Part shown: positions 40,442 to 49,649 of the stretch, in pieces
Numbering within the stretch: the stretch's first letter is position 1
Layout of the letters: each line of letters starts with the position of its first letter
Source: Aquificota bacterium
GTDB lineage: Bacteria; Thermosulfidibacterota; Thermosulfidibacteria; Thermosulfidibacterales; B14-G1
Length of the DNA stretch: 64,000 bases
Direction of reading: 5' to 3'
Assembly: GCA_015486015.1 (NCBI GenBank)
Contig: WFSL01000002.1
Coordinates: 1-64,000 of the forward strand
Program-made: the position numbers and the translations under genes
Notes under the pieces: generated by a model
Told to the model about the DNA's origin: nothing
The model's database searches: none
Seen by the model: only the letters and a program-made list of their open reading frames with translations

Positions 40442-41866
40442 ATGGGAGAAGGCAGCTTGTTAAAGGATGGTCATGGTATCTGGGGCAAGCTCTGGAGGTT
40501 CTTCACCTCCTTAAAGCTCACCATATCACTCTTGATCATCCTCGCCATCACCTCGATTTCGGGTACCCTCATCCTCCAAAGGGGAGACCCCCATCAATAC
40601 ATCGAGGCTTATGGCGAAGCAGGGTATAAACTTATCAAGATGCTGGGACTCTACGATGTATATCACTCATGGTGGTTCCTTATGCTAATCTCCATCCTTG
40701 TGGTAAATATAGTAGTCTGCTCCATAGATCGCTTTCCCCGGGCCTGGAGGTATATCAAAGCACCCCTCCGTTATCCTCCCCTCGGCCTTTTAAAAGAGAT
40801 GAGGCCCCAGGAGACCCTCAAAACAAAGTACCCGCTGAAAGAGGTCACTGAGAAGGTCAAGGAGGTGCTCCATTCCAAAGGATACAGGGTAGAGATGCTG
40901 ATGGAAGAGGGGGTAGGGAGGGTGTTTGGTCAAAGGGGCGTGATTAACCGCATGGGGGTCTATGTTACCCATCTATCTGTGCTTACCATCCTCATCGGAG
41001 GGCTTATTGGTGGAATCTGGGGGTTCACAGGGGGCATGACCATCGTGGAGGGTGAGTCCAGCAGGAATGTCTCTATCTTTGGCACCCATAAGGTGATCAC
41101 TCTTCCATTCGATGTGCGATGCGATGCCTTTCGGGTAAGCTACTATCCAGGGACTAATACTCCAAAGGAGTACAGGAGCACCATTACTATCTTGGAGCAT
41201 GGAAGGCCTGTCCTCACCAAGGACATCAGGGTGAACCATCCCCTGACGTACAGAGGTATCAAGTTCTATCAGGCGAGTTACGGGACCATATCGAACCTGG
41301 AAGGGACCCTTACACTGAAGGTGATACCAAGGAGTGGAGAGGGATTTGTGGTGCATGTGGGTGCAGGGAAGGTATCTCCCTTAAAGGACGGATACACTCT
41401 GAAGTTGGTGGCCTTCTATCCAGATCTGGTTGTGGGAGAGGGGAATCAGCCCATGAATCGGTCGGATCAGCTGAGGAACCCCGCCGCCCTGTTGGAGGTT
41501 GAGAAAGGTGGGAGGCCCCTATATAGGAGTTGGGTCTTTGCTTACTTCCCCGAGGTGCACAGCGTGGAGGGGGTACCATTCAGGTTTCGGTATATCTCTT
41601 TTAAGGGACTGCAATATACGGGGCTCCAGGTTTCCAAGGACCCAGGTGTATGGATAGTTTGGTTGGGCTGCACCCTGATGGTTGTGGGACTCGCCTTCTC
41701 ATTCTTCCTTTCCCACAGGCGTGTTTGGGTCTATATAGAGGACAAAGGAAAAAGGAGGCATGTACTGGTGGCAGGAAACACCAATAGGAGTCATGGTGCC
41801 TTTTTACTCCACTTTGAGGAGTTGATAAAGTCATTGAAGAGGGCCTTGGCCCCGGGAAAGCCATAG
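40442..41866 (+). CDS. resB: Cytochrome c biogenesis protein ResB
   Basis: 474 aa. ResB family: KLWRFFTSLKLTISLLIILA, HSWWFLMLISILVVNIVVCS, RGVINRMGVYVTHLSVLTIL, a large periplasmic domain (DVRCDAFRVSYYPGTNTPKE, LTYRGIKFYQASYG) and a last helix WIVWLGCTLMVVGLAFSFFL. With CcsA it forms the System II heme-delivery and haem-lyase complex. No clear ribosome site. Divergent from radA. Confidence 0.94.
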   Translation: MGEGSLLKDGHGIWGKLWRFFTSLKLTISLLIILAITSISGTLILQRGDPHQYIEAYGEAGYKLIKMLGLYDVYHSWWFLMLISILVVNIVVCSIDRFPRAWRYIKAPLRYPPLGLLKEMRPQETLKTKYPLKEVTEKVKEVLHSKGYRVEMLMEEGVGRVFGQRGVINRMGVYVTHLSVLTILIGGLIGGIWGFTGGMTIVEGESSRNVSIFGTHKVITLPFDVRCDAFRVSYYPGTNTPKEYRSTITILEHGRPVLTKDIRVNHPLTYRGIKFYQASYGTISNLEGTLTLKVIPRSGEGFVVHVGAGKVSPLKDGYTLKLVAFYPDLVVGEGNQPMNRSDQLRNPAALLEVEKGGRPLYRSWVFAYFPEVHSVEGVPFRFRYISFKGLQYTGLQVSKDPGVWIVWLGCTLMVVGLAFSFFLSHRRVWVYIEDKGKRRHVLVAGNTNRSHGAFLLHFEELIKSLKRALAPGKP

Positions 41867-41881
41867 GGAGGGGAAAGGGAT

Positions 41882-42739
41882 ATGCATGGGGCCGTTTTAA
41901 GCCACACGCTGGATACGAGGCTTGTGGGTATAGCGATCCTCGTTTATCTCTTGGCCACTATCCTCTACTTTGTGTACGTGCCATTCAGGCATAGGGCGGT
42001 AGGGATCACAGCTAGCCTTGTAGCTCTGGTAGGGTGGGGCTTGGTTACTGCATCCATGATAGCCAGGGCTGTCATATCCCACAGGCTCGGATGGGGACAT
42101 GCACCTTTCACGAACCTGTATGAGTCCATGGTCTTTTTCGCCTGGGCCATAGTGCTCATCTACCTTGTTATAGAGTGGAGGTACAAGAATCGTACCATAG
42201 GCGCCTTCGTCATGCCCTTTGCCTTTATAGCCTTGGCCTATACCACTATAGGGCCTGGCATCAGGACCCAGATAGAGCCCCTCATTCCAGCTCTTCAGAG
42301 TAACTGGTTGGTTGCCCATGTGATCACCTGTTTTCTGGGTTATGCCGCTTTTGCTGTCTCTTGTGGGGTAAGCCTCATGTACCTACTGAAGGCATGGGCC
42401 AGCGAAAGGGGAAGGGATATTGGCTTTCTGCCTGACCTCAGGGTATTGGATGAGATAAACTACAAATCAGTGGTGGTAGGGTTCCCACTCCTCACCTTGG
42501 GTATCATCACGGGGGCAGCTTGGGCCAACTATGCCTGGGGCTCTTACTGGAGCTGGGATCCCAAGGAGACCTGGTCGCTCATTACTTGGCTCATCTATGC
42601 GGCCTTCCTCCACGCCCGATTTGCGAGGGGATGGCGCGGCAAGAAGACAGCAGTGCTTTCTATTATTGGGTTTGCAGCCGTACTCTTCACCTATTTGGGG
42701 GTGAACCTCTTGATAGTAGGACTCCACAGTTATGCATGA
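41882..42739 (+). CDS. ccsA: Cytochrome c biogenesis protein CcsA (ResC)
   Basis: 285 aa, eight predicted membrane helices. The haem-handling WWD motif is complete: [20 protein letters not shown]. His ligands are in [19 protein letters not shown] and in [19 protein letters not shown]. It lies 16 nt after resB with GGAGGGGA ribosome site. Confidence 0.95.
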   Translation: MHGAVLSHTLDTRLVGIAILVYLLATILYFVYVPFRHRAVGITASLVALVGWGLVTASMIARAVISHRLGWGHAPFTNLYESMVFFAWAIVLIYLVIEWRYKNRTIGAFVMPFAFIALAYTTIGPGIRTQIEPLIPALQSNWLVAHVITCFLGYAAFAVSCGVSLMYLLKAWASERGRDIGFLPDLRVLDEINYKSVVVGFPLLTLGIITGAAWANYAWGSYWSWDPKETWSLITWLIYAAFLHARFARGWRGKKTAVLSIIGFAAVLFTYLGVNLLIVGLHSYA

Positions 42740-43925
42740 GGACAGGGAAGTGGCCAAGTGGATAGAGCTGTCCGAACGTTACCTTATGCCCACCTATCGC
42801 CGGTATCCCCTGTTATTGGTCAGGGGACGTGGTACTCGGGTATGGGATGACAAGGGTAGGGAGTTTCTCGACTTCGGGGCGGGTATTGCCGTGTGCAACC
42901 TGGGGCACTGCCATCCCAAGGTGGCAAAGGCCATTCAAGACCAGGCCATCACCCTCCTCCATGTCTCCAACCTCTACCATATCCTCCCACAGATCCAATT
43001 GGCCCAGCTGTTGGTAGAGCATACCTTTGCCCATAAGGTTTTTTTCTGTAACTCTGGGGCAGAGGCCAATGAGGCAGCCATAAAACTGGCCCGCTTATAT
43101 GCCAGGAGGTTTATGGGTAAGGAGCGCTTCGAGATCATTACTATGGAAGGCTCCTTCCACGGCAGAACCATGATGACCATGTCCGCCACTGGACAGGAGA
43201 AGGTGAGGAGGGGGTTCGAACCACTGCCGCAAGGATTTACTCATGTCCCCTTTGGGGACATAAAGGCCTTGAAGAGAGCTATCAATCCTAAAACCTGCGG
43301 CGTCATGTTGGAGGTGGTGCAAGGGGAAGGGGGCGTGGTGGTACCTCCCAATGGTTACATTCAAGAGGTGGAGGGCCTCTGTAAAGAAAAGGGCCTGCTA
43401 TTCATGCTGGATGAGGTTCAGACGGGCATGGGGCGTTTGGGCACCCTCTTAGGGCATGAGAGGTTCGGTGTAACACCCCACATAGCAACCTTAGCGAAGG
43501 GTTTAGGGGGAGGAGTGGCTATAGGCGCCCTTTTGGCCACTGAGGATGTGGCTAAGGCCTTTGAGCCGGGCACCCATGCCTCTACCTTTGGGGGAAACCC
43601 TTTAGCGTGTGCAGCAGGTAAGGCGGTCATGGAGGTGATGACCCAGCCAGGCTTCCTGGATGATGTGAAAGAGAAGGGGGAATACTTTCTTGGGCGTCTC
43701 AAGGCATTGGCTTCCTATAAAGGTTGCATAAAAGATGCCAGGGGAGTTGGGCTCATGCTGGCCTTGGAGCTAAACCGTCCTGCTGCCCCTGTCATAGCGG
43801 ATCTCATGGAAAAGGGATTTCTCACTATCCCTTCTGGCGAGAGGGTAGTGCGTTTCCTGCCTCCACTTATCGTGGAGAGGGAGGAGATAGACCTCCTGTT
43901 GGATGCCCTGAATGAGGTCCTGTAG
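42732..43925 (+). CDS. argD: Acetylornithine aminotransferase
   Basis: 397 aa, class III PLP aminotransferase. [75 protein letters not shown] and the PLP Lys in [20 protein letters not shown]. Arginine biosynthesis; may double as succinyldiaminopimelate aminotransferase. Overlaps ccsA by 8 nt, so it is co-transcribed although functionally unrelated. Confidence 0.95.
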   Translation: MHEDREVAKWIELSERYLMPTYRRYPLLLVRGRGTRVWDDKGREFLDFGAGIAVCNLGHCHPKVAKAIQDQAITLLHVSNLYHILPQIQLAQLLVEHTFAHKVFFCNSGAEANEAAIKLARLYARRFMGKERFEIITMEGSFHGRTMMTMSATGQEKVRRGFEPLPQGFTHVPFGDIKALKRAINPKTCGVMLEVVQGEGGVVVPPNGYIQEVEGLCKEKGLLFMLDEVQTGMGRLGTLLGHERFGVTPHIATLAKGLGGGVAIGALLATEDVAKAFEPGTHASTFGGNPLACAAGKAVMEVMTQPGFLDDVKEKGEYFLGRLKALASYKGCIKDARGVGLMLALELNRPAAPVIADLMEKGFLTIPSGERVVRFLPPLIVEREEIDLLLDALNEVL

Positions 43926-43933
43926 GATTGATC

Positions 43934-45229
43934 TCATGTACCACTCCCCCGACTTCCCGATGGGAGAGTACTTCCATACAAATCTACCCCATCGGCCTCT
44001 GTGATCAAGGCCATCCCTATTGGGGTCTCTGTCTTCCCCTCGATCCTCACCTTCCCGTCCACCTCGGGGGCCTGACCCGGAAAACGCCCCCATCCCCTAT
44101 CCTCCACAAGCACAGGAAGACTTTTACCCACTAACTCCAGATTCCTGGTGAGGTGAATCTCACTCTGAATGGCAAGTACCTCGTTATATCTCTCTAAGAT
44201 AATATTCCTCCTGTGGTGCTTCATCGTATAGGCAGGGGTGCCTTCCTCAGGGGAGTAGGGGAAGACGGCCAAGCGAAAGATGGGTGCCCCTCTCAGGAAA
44301 CCCATTAGCTCCTGGAATTCGGCCTCCCCTTCACTGGGGAACCCCACCATTACAGTAGTCCTGAGGAACACCCCACCAACTCTGCTCACCCTATCCAATG
44401 CCTCCATCACAGCCTTTTTCCCTCCCCTCCTACCCATGGTAGAGAGGACCTTATCGTTTACATGCTGGATGGGCATCTCCAGGTATGGGAGCACCTTGCC
44501 CTTTCCTATTCTGCTGGCAAGCTCTGGCGTGACACCTGCGGGATGGGCATACATGAGGCGTATCCACTGGATCCCCTCTACCCCTTCTAAGGTGTCCAAG
44601 AGGTCAAGGAGGCCATACTTGTATCCTATATCCTCGCCATAGCGGGTGATATCCTGGGATACGATGTTTATCTCTAACACACCATCCGCAGCCAGCCTCC
44701 TAACCTCTTGAACGATGTCCCCTATGGGCCTGCTCCTGAAAGGCCCCTTGATGTAGGGGATGGTGCAATAGCTGCATCGGTTGCTACACCCCTCTGCTAT
44801 CTTCAAATAGGCCCATGGGGCAGAGGTGAGCCTCCGCCTCGGATGATGGTAGTGCAACAGGAAAGCATGGGGAATGGGAGGTGCCCTCCTCCCCTTTATC
44901 AATGCTGGCAGGGACTCGAGGTTGTGGAGATCCACCCATATGTCCACCTCGGGCATCGCACGCCTCACCTTTTCACCGTAACGCTGCGGGAGGCACCCTG
45001 CCACTACCAAACACTGCCCAGCGTGCTTCATCTTGGCCAGAGTGAGGATGGTATCTATGCTCTCCTCCACCGCATCTTGGATGAAGGCGCAGGTATTTAC
45101 CAGAAGCACCTGGGCCTCCCTTGGATGAGAGGTGGCGATGTAACCCTCTTCCTCTAAGAGGCCTAAGAGTACCTCTGAGTCCACCGTGTTCTTTGGACAC
45201 CCTAAGGACACGAGATAAACCTTCTTCAT
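43934..45229 (-). CDS. rimO: Ribosomal protein S12 methylthiotransferase RimO
   Basis: 431 aa. UPF0004 domain with the first cluster Cys in VYLVSLGCPKNTVDSEVLLG, VNTCAFIQDA and VVAGCLPQRYGEKV; radical SAM cluster KIAEGCSNRCSYCTIPYIKG; C-terminal TRAM. Methylthiolates the conserved Asp of S12. AGGGGG ribosome site; convergent with argD (8-nt gap) and divergent from mutS. Confidence 0.95.
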   Translation of the reverse strand: MKKVYLVSLGCPKNTVDSEVLLGLLEEEGYIATSHPREAQVLLVNTCAFIQDAVEESIDTILTLAKMKHAGQCLVVAGCLPQRYGEKVRRAMPEVDIWVDLHNLESLPALIKGRRAPPIPHAFLLHYHHPRRRLTSAPWAYLKIAEGCSNRCSYCTIPYIKGPFRSRPIGDIVQEVRRLAADGVLEINIVSQDITRYGEDIGYKYGLLDLLDTLEGVEGIQWIRLMYAHPAGVTPELASRIGKGKVLPYLEMPIQHVNDKVLSTMGRRGGKKAVMEALDRVSRVGGVFLRTTVMVGFPSEGEAEFQELMGFLRGAPIFRLAVFPYSPEEGTPAYTMKHHRRNIILERYNEVLAIQSEIHLTRNLELVGKSLPVLVEDRGWGRFPGQAPEVDGKVRIEGKTETPIGMALITEADGVDLYGSTLPSGSRGSGT

Positions 45230-45268
45230 TTCCCCCTACCGCCGATCGTGGTATGATTATTAATAATC

Positions 45269-47818
45269 TTGAGCGGGGATAAAAAGATGCTACGTTCCCT
45301 TACCCCTATGATGAGACAGTATCATGAGGTGAAGTCCCGGTACAAGGATGCCTTGCTGCTATTCCGGTTGGGGGATTTTTATGAGCTCTTCTATGACGAT
45401 GCGAAGGAGGCCTCTCAGGTTCTTCAGATCACCCTTACCAAGAGAAATGAGGTGCCCATGTGTGGCGTGCCTTACCACGCCTTGGATCAGTATCTCCCCC
45501 GGCTTGTGAGGGCAGGATATAAGGTAGCCATCTGCGAGCAGGTAGAGGAACCAGGGCAGGCCAAAGGGGTGGTAAAGAGAGAGGTGGTGAGGGTGGTAAC
45601 CCCTGGCACCATCATAGAAGAGGAGGGTGGCAGAGAGTATGTGGCGGCGCTGGCAATGGGGGAAAGGTGGGGATTGGCGTTTCTGGACTTAGGGTGTGGG
45701 GACTTTTCCTTCTTTGAGGGGGAGGAAGGTGAGGCTGTGGAGATCCTAAAGCGCTTCTCCCCATCCACCCTTATTCTCCAGGAAGGGGTCAGGGAAACGC
45801 CTGTGATGGAGAGATTGAAGGAGCTCCTCCCCCACGTCTTTGTGGACACCTTGGAGGACTGGAGCTTTGCCTTGGAGACGGCCCGAGACTTGCTCCTCGA
45901 GCACTTTGGCACCGTGAGCCTCTCGGGGTTTGGTGGGGAAGGGAAGAGGGAGGGGATCATGGCGGCGGGCGCTTTACTCTATTATCTCACACGGCTGGAG
46001 CAAAGGCCCTTGCGCCACGTGAGGTCTCTTCGCTTCTACCAGCCAAAGGGTTACCTCTACCTGGATCCCACAGCCATCAAGCATTTAGAGCTGACAAGAA
46101 ACATGGTAGATGGTAGCAAAAGGCAGACCCTCCTCTCCATCTTAGACCAGACCAGGACACCCATGGGAGAAAGGCTGCTTCTCCATTGGATTTTGCACCC
46201 CCTCCTGGACCCTGGAGAGATGCAGAGGCGTTGGGATGCCATAGGGGCATTGATAACGAATAGGGAGACCATGGCAGCTTTGGCGGCATCCTTGGAAGGT
46301 GTGAGGGACATGGAGCGCCTCTCCAGCAGGATAGCCTTGAACCTGGCTACTCCAAGGGACATGGGGCTTCTACGAGACTCCCTTTCTGGCATGGGGAAGA
46401 TAGGGGAGACGGTGGGCTCCCTTGAGGCCCCTCTGTGGGTCCAACTCTCAAGGGAATGGGATGCCTTGGATGACCTGCGGGAGTTACTGGAGAGGGCCTT
46501 GGTAGACCAACCACCCCATCTCAGCAGGGAAGGGGGGATATTCAGAGAGGGGTACTCGCAGGAGCTGGACGAGCTGCGCCGCCTCTCAGTGGATGGAGAA
46601 AGGCTCCTGAGAGAGATGGAGCTTAGAGAGAAGGAGGCCACTTCCATCCCCAGTCTTAAGATCCGATACAATAAAGTCTTTGGATACTACATAGAGGTGA
46701 CGAGGGCCCACCTGGGCAAGGTACCTGCCCATTACGAGAGGAAGCAGACCATGGCCAATGCAGAACGCTACATTACTCCTCAACTCAAGGAGCTGGAGTA
46801 TCGCCTCCTGAGTGCCCATGAGAGGAGGCTGGCCTTAGAGCACGAGCTATTCTGTAGCCTAAGGGAAGAGGTGAGCGGGATGGTGGGGAGGATCCAAGAT
46901 GCTGCCAAGAGGGTGGCCTTAGTGGATGTGCTCCTCTCCCTTGCCCAGGTGGCCGCTGCCAGGGGATACTGCCGCCCCAACCCCTCAGATCGCCCTGGCA
47001 TAAGGATAGTGAAGGGGCGCCATCCTGTGGTGGAGGCCCAGCTCAAGGAGGAGTTTGTACCCAACTCCACTCACCTTACACCTGAAAAGGGCATCCACAT
47101 CATCACGGGGCCCAACATGAGCGGCAAATCCACCTACATCCGTCAAGTGGCCCTTCTGGTGATCATGGCCCAGATGGGTTCCTTTGTGCCTGCCGAGGCC
47201 ATGGAATTTTCTCCCGTGGACAGAATACTCACCAGGGTTGGGACGGGGGATCACTTGGCAGGCGGACGATCCACATTTATGGTAGAGATGGAAGAAGTGG
47301 CCAACATCCTTAATAATGCCACTGAAAGGAGTCTCATCATTCTGGACGAGGTGGGCAGGGGCACCAGTACATACGATGGGGTGGCACTGGCCTGGGCCAT
47401 GGTGGAGCATATCTGTAAAGAGATAGGGGCTTTTACCCTCTTTGCTACTCATTATCATGAGCTCACCAGGCTGGCCTTCTTGTTGTCGGGGGTGGAGAAC
47501 TATAATGTAGAGGTGAAAGAGTGGAAGGATCGGGTCGTATTTCTGCATCGGGTGGTTCCAGGATCTACCGACAGGAGCTATGGTATACATGTGGCCGAGC
47601 TGGCAGGTTTGCCTCGGGAGGTGACGGAGCGGGCTGCCGCCATCCTTGATATGCTGGAGAAGGGGAGGCTAAGAATTCCCCCTTCTGAAGGACAGTCCCT
47701 GCTCTTTTCCGTGCAGGAGGACCCCATAAGGGATGAATTGCGTTTTTTGGATCTCTCCCGCCTCTCTCCAATGGAGGCATTCTTCCTGCTGGAGAAATGG
47801 AAGAAGGAGTACCTCTAA
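45269..47818 (+). CDS. mutS: DNA mismatch repair protein MutS
   Basis: 849 aa from TTG 45269 or 843 from ATG 45287 (GAGCGGGG upstream). Mismatch-recognition Phe-x-Glu in LFRLGDFYELFYDDAKEASQ; Walker A IITGPNMSGKSTYIRQVALL; Walker B IILDEVGRGTSTYDGVALAW; ATHYHELTRLA. The C-terminal part is short, with no obvious tetramerisation tail. No mutL in the window. Confidence 0.96.
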   Translation: MSGDKKMLRSLTPMMRQYHEVKSRYKDALLLFRLGDFYELFYDDAKEASQVLQITLTKRNEVPMCGVPYHALDQYLPRLVRAGYKVAICEQVEEPGQAKGVVKREVVRVVTPGTIIEEEGGREYVAALAMGERWGLAFLDLGCGDFSFFEGEEGEAVEILKRFSPSTLILQEGVRETPVMERLKELLPHVFVDTLEDWSFALETARDLLLEHFGTVSLSGFGGEGKREGIMAAGALLYYLTRLEQRPLRHVRSLRFYQPKGYLYLDPTAIKHLELTRNMVDGSKRQTLLSILDQTRTPMGERLLLHWILHPLLDPGEMQRRWDAIGALITNRETMAALAASLEGVRDMERLSSRIALNLATPRDMGLLRDSLSGMGKIGETVGSLEAPLWVQLSREWDALDDLRELLERALVDQPPHLSREGGIFREGYSQELDELRRLSVDGERLLREMELREKEATSIPSLKIRYNKVFGYYIEVTRAHLGKVPAHYERKQTMANAERYITPQLKELEYRLLSAHERRLALEHELFCSLREEVSGMVGRIQDAAKRVALVDVLLSLAQVAAARGYCRPNPSDRPGIRIVKGRHPVVEAQLKEEFVPNSTHLTPEKGIHIITGPNMSGKSTYIRQVALLVIMAQMGSFVPAEAMEFSPVDRILTRVGTGDHLAGGRSTFMVEMEEVANILNNATERSLIILDEVGRGTSTYDGVALAWAMVEHICKEIGAFTLFATHYHELTRLAFLLSGVENYNVEVKEWKDRVVFLHRVVPGSTDRSYGIHVAELAGLPREVTERAAAILDMLEKGRLRIPPSEGQSLLFSVQEDPIRDELRFLDLSRLSPMEAFFLLEKWKKEYL

Positions 47819-47827
47819 TTCTTCGCC

Positions 47828-49531
47828 CTATCTACTTTTTCTGGTGAAGGCCAGTAGTTCCTTTAGCGGATAGGTATTTATCACATCTCGAGGCTCCAGC
47901 CATCCTCTCCTGGCCACGCCCACCCCTAAGCGCATCATCCAGAGCTGGCCCAGATGATGGGAATCAGTGCCCAGAGCCAGCTTCACCCCCATCTCTTTCG
48001 CCTTTCGGGCGTGGAGGTCGCTGAGGTCTAGTCGGTCCTGATGGGCATTGATCTCCAAGGCGGTACCCGTAGCGGCTGCTGCCCTAAGCACGGCGTCCAG
48101 GTCCATGGGGTATGGATCCCTGGAAAAGATGATGCGCCCAGTGGGGTGTCCTATGCAATGGACCCATGGGGATTGGCAGGCAGCGATGATCCTTTCAGTG
48201 GCGTCTTGGCCAAAGTGGGAATGGACAGAGGCCACCACCCAGTCCAGCTCCTTGAGAACAGCGTCGTCCAGATCCAGGGAACCATCTGGGTGAATGTCCA
48301 CCTCTATTCCTGCAAGGAGGTAGGCGCCCACACCCCTGGCATTTATGTCCCTGATAGCCTTCATCTGCTCCTCCAGCCTCTTCTCGTCCAGGCCATGGGC
48401 AATCCTCATGGACTTGGAGTGGTCGGTGACGGCCACATACTCGTACCCCAACCTTGCCCCTTCCCAAGCAATCTCCTCCAAGGTGGCTGTACCATCAGAC
48501 CACTGGGAGTGAACATGCAGATCACCCTTGATCTCATGAAGCTCCACCAACCTTGGCAAAGCACTATGGGCCGCCGCCTCTATCTCCCCTCTGTCCTCTC
48601 TGAGCTCTGGGGGCACGTACTCTAAGCCCAGGGCCTGATACACCTCCTCCTCACGGATACCCCCTACCCTCCTATCCTCCTCCATGGTGAAGATCCCGTA
48701 TTCATTGACCTTGAGCCCCATTCCCCTGGCAATTTCCCTCAAGTGTACGTTATGCTCCTTGGAGCCTGTGAAGTACTGAAGTGCAGCTCCCCACTCCCCT
48801 TCCTGCACCACCCTGAGGTCTATCTGGGTATCATCTACAATGATGGAGGCCTTGGTCTCCCCCTTAGCCAGTACATCCTTCACCCCTGGAGTATTCACAA
48901 AGGCTTCCATAATCCCTTCATTCTCCCCTGTAGTAAGGATGTCCAAGTCCCCTATGGTCTCCCTCATGCGCCTCAGTGAGCCCGCCAGTGAGAGCTTAGC
49001 GGCATAAGGGGTGAGATGGTGCACCATCTTCTCACCTATTTGGAGGGCCTCTCCCAGGAGCATCCTCTCCTGTCCCTTCATGAACATTTCCAGGCCCTTC
49101 TCTATTTTCCGGACCTTTTTAGACCCCATCCCGGGAAGCCGTGCAAGGGAGCCATCTCCTATCACCCTCTTCAGGTCGTTCAAGTTCCGAACGCCCAAGT
49201 ACTCGTGGGCGAGGCGCAAGGTCTTGGGACCAAGATTGGGCACGTCTAACAGGATTATGAGCTCCTCAGGCACTTCCCTTCGAAGCTCCTCATACTTACG
49301 TATAGTCCCATCCTCAAAGTATTGGGCAATTTTCTTCCCTATCTTCTCCCCTATGCCATGGATCTCCTTCAGCCTCCCCTGGCGGTACACCTCTTCCACA
49401 TCCACGGGCAGATCTTTAATCACCCTCGCCACCTTCCGATAGGCATTCACCCGGTAGATACTGTCACCCTTAAACTCCAAGAAGTCCGCAATCCGGTCGA
49501 AGATCTTGGCCAATTTCCTGTTCTTTTCCAT
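47828..49531 (-). CDS. polX: DNA polymerase/3'-5' exonuclease PolX
   Basis: 567 aa from ATG 49531, with GGGAGGGG upstream. HhH-containing pol-beta-like N-terminus (LAKIFDRIADFLEFKGDSIY, IHGIGEKIGKKIAQYFEDG), catalytic Asp pair in RETIGDLDILTTGEN and a third in TQIDLRVVQ. The C-terminal PHP domain starts near residue 335: KGDLHVHSQWSDGTATLEEI, YVAVTDHSKSMRIAHGL, LALGTDSHHLGQLWMM. Base-excision gap filling. Convergent with mutS. Confidence 0.95.
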   Translation of the reverse strand: MEKNRKLAKIFDRIADFLEFKGDSIYRVNAYRKVARVIKDLPVDVEEVYRQGRLKEIHGIGEKIGKKIAQYFEDGTIRKYEELRREVPEELIILLDVPNLGPKTLRLAHEYLGVRNLNDLKRVIGDGSLARLPGMGSKKVRKIEKGLEMFMKGQERMLLGEALQIGEKMVHHLTPYAAKLSLAGSLRRMRETIGDLDILTTGENEGIMEAFVNTPGVKDVLAKGETKASIIVDDTQIDLRVVQEGEWGAALQYFTGSKEHNVHLREIARGMGLKVNEYGIFTMEEDRRVGGIREEEVYQALGLEYVPPELREDRGEIEAAAHSALPRLVELHEIKGDLHVHSQWSDGTATLEEIAWEGARLGYEYVAVTDHSKSMRIAHGLDEKRLEEQMKAIRDINARGVGAYLLAGIEVDIHPDGSLDLDDAVLKELDWVVASVHSHFGQDATERIIAACQSPWVHCIGHPTGRIIFSRDPYPMDLDAVLRAAAATGTALEINAHQDRLDLSDLHARKAKEMGVKLALGTDSHHLGQLWMMRLGVGVARRGWLEPRDVINTYPLKELLAFTRKSR

Positions 49532-49649
49532 GACCCCTCCCTTTATAAAGGTACATCCTCTGCCTTTGAGGGGCAATCATTCACGGTGGCGCTTCCACAA
49601 TTTATTGCATTTCCTGTTCTTGGGACTATAGTTGCGGGGAGAGGGAGAG

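Noticed and set aside
46985-47590. 201-codon minus-strand frame opposite mutS
   Set aside because: Lies wholly over conserved MutS ATPase codons and has no motif of its own.
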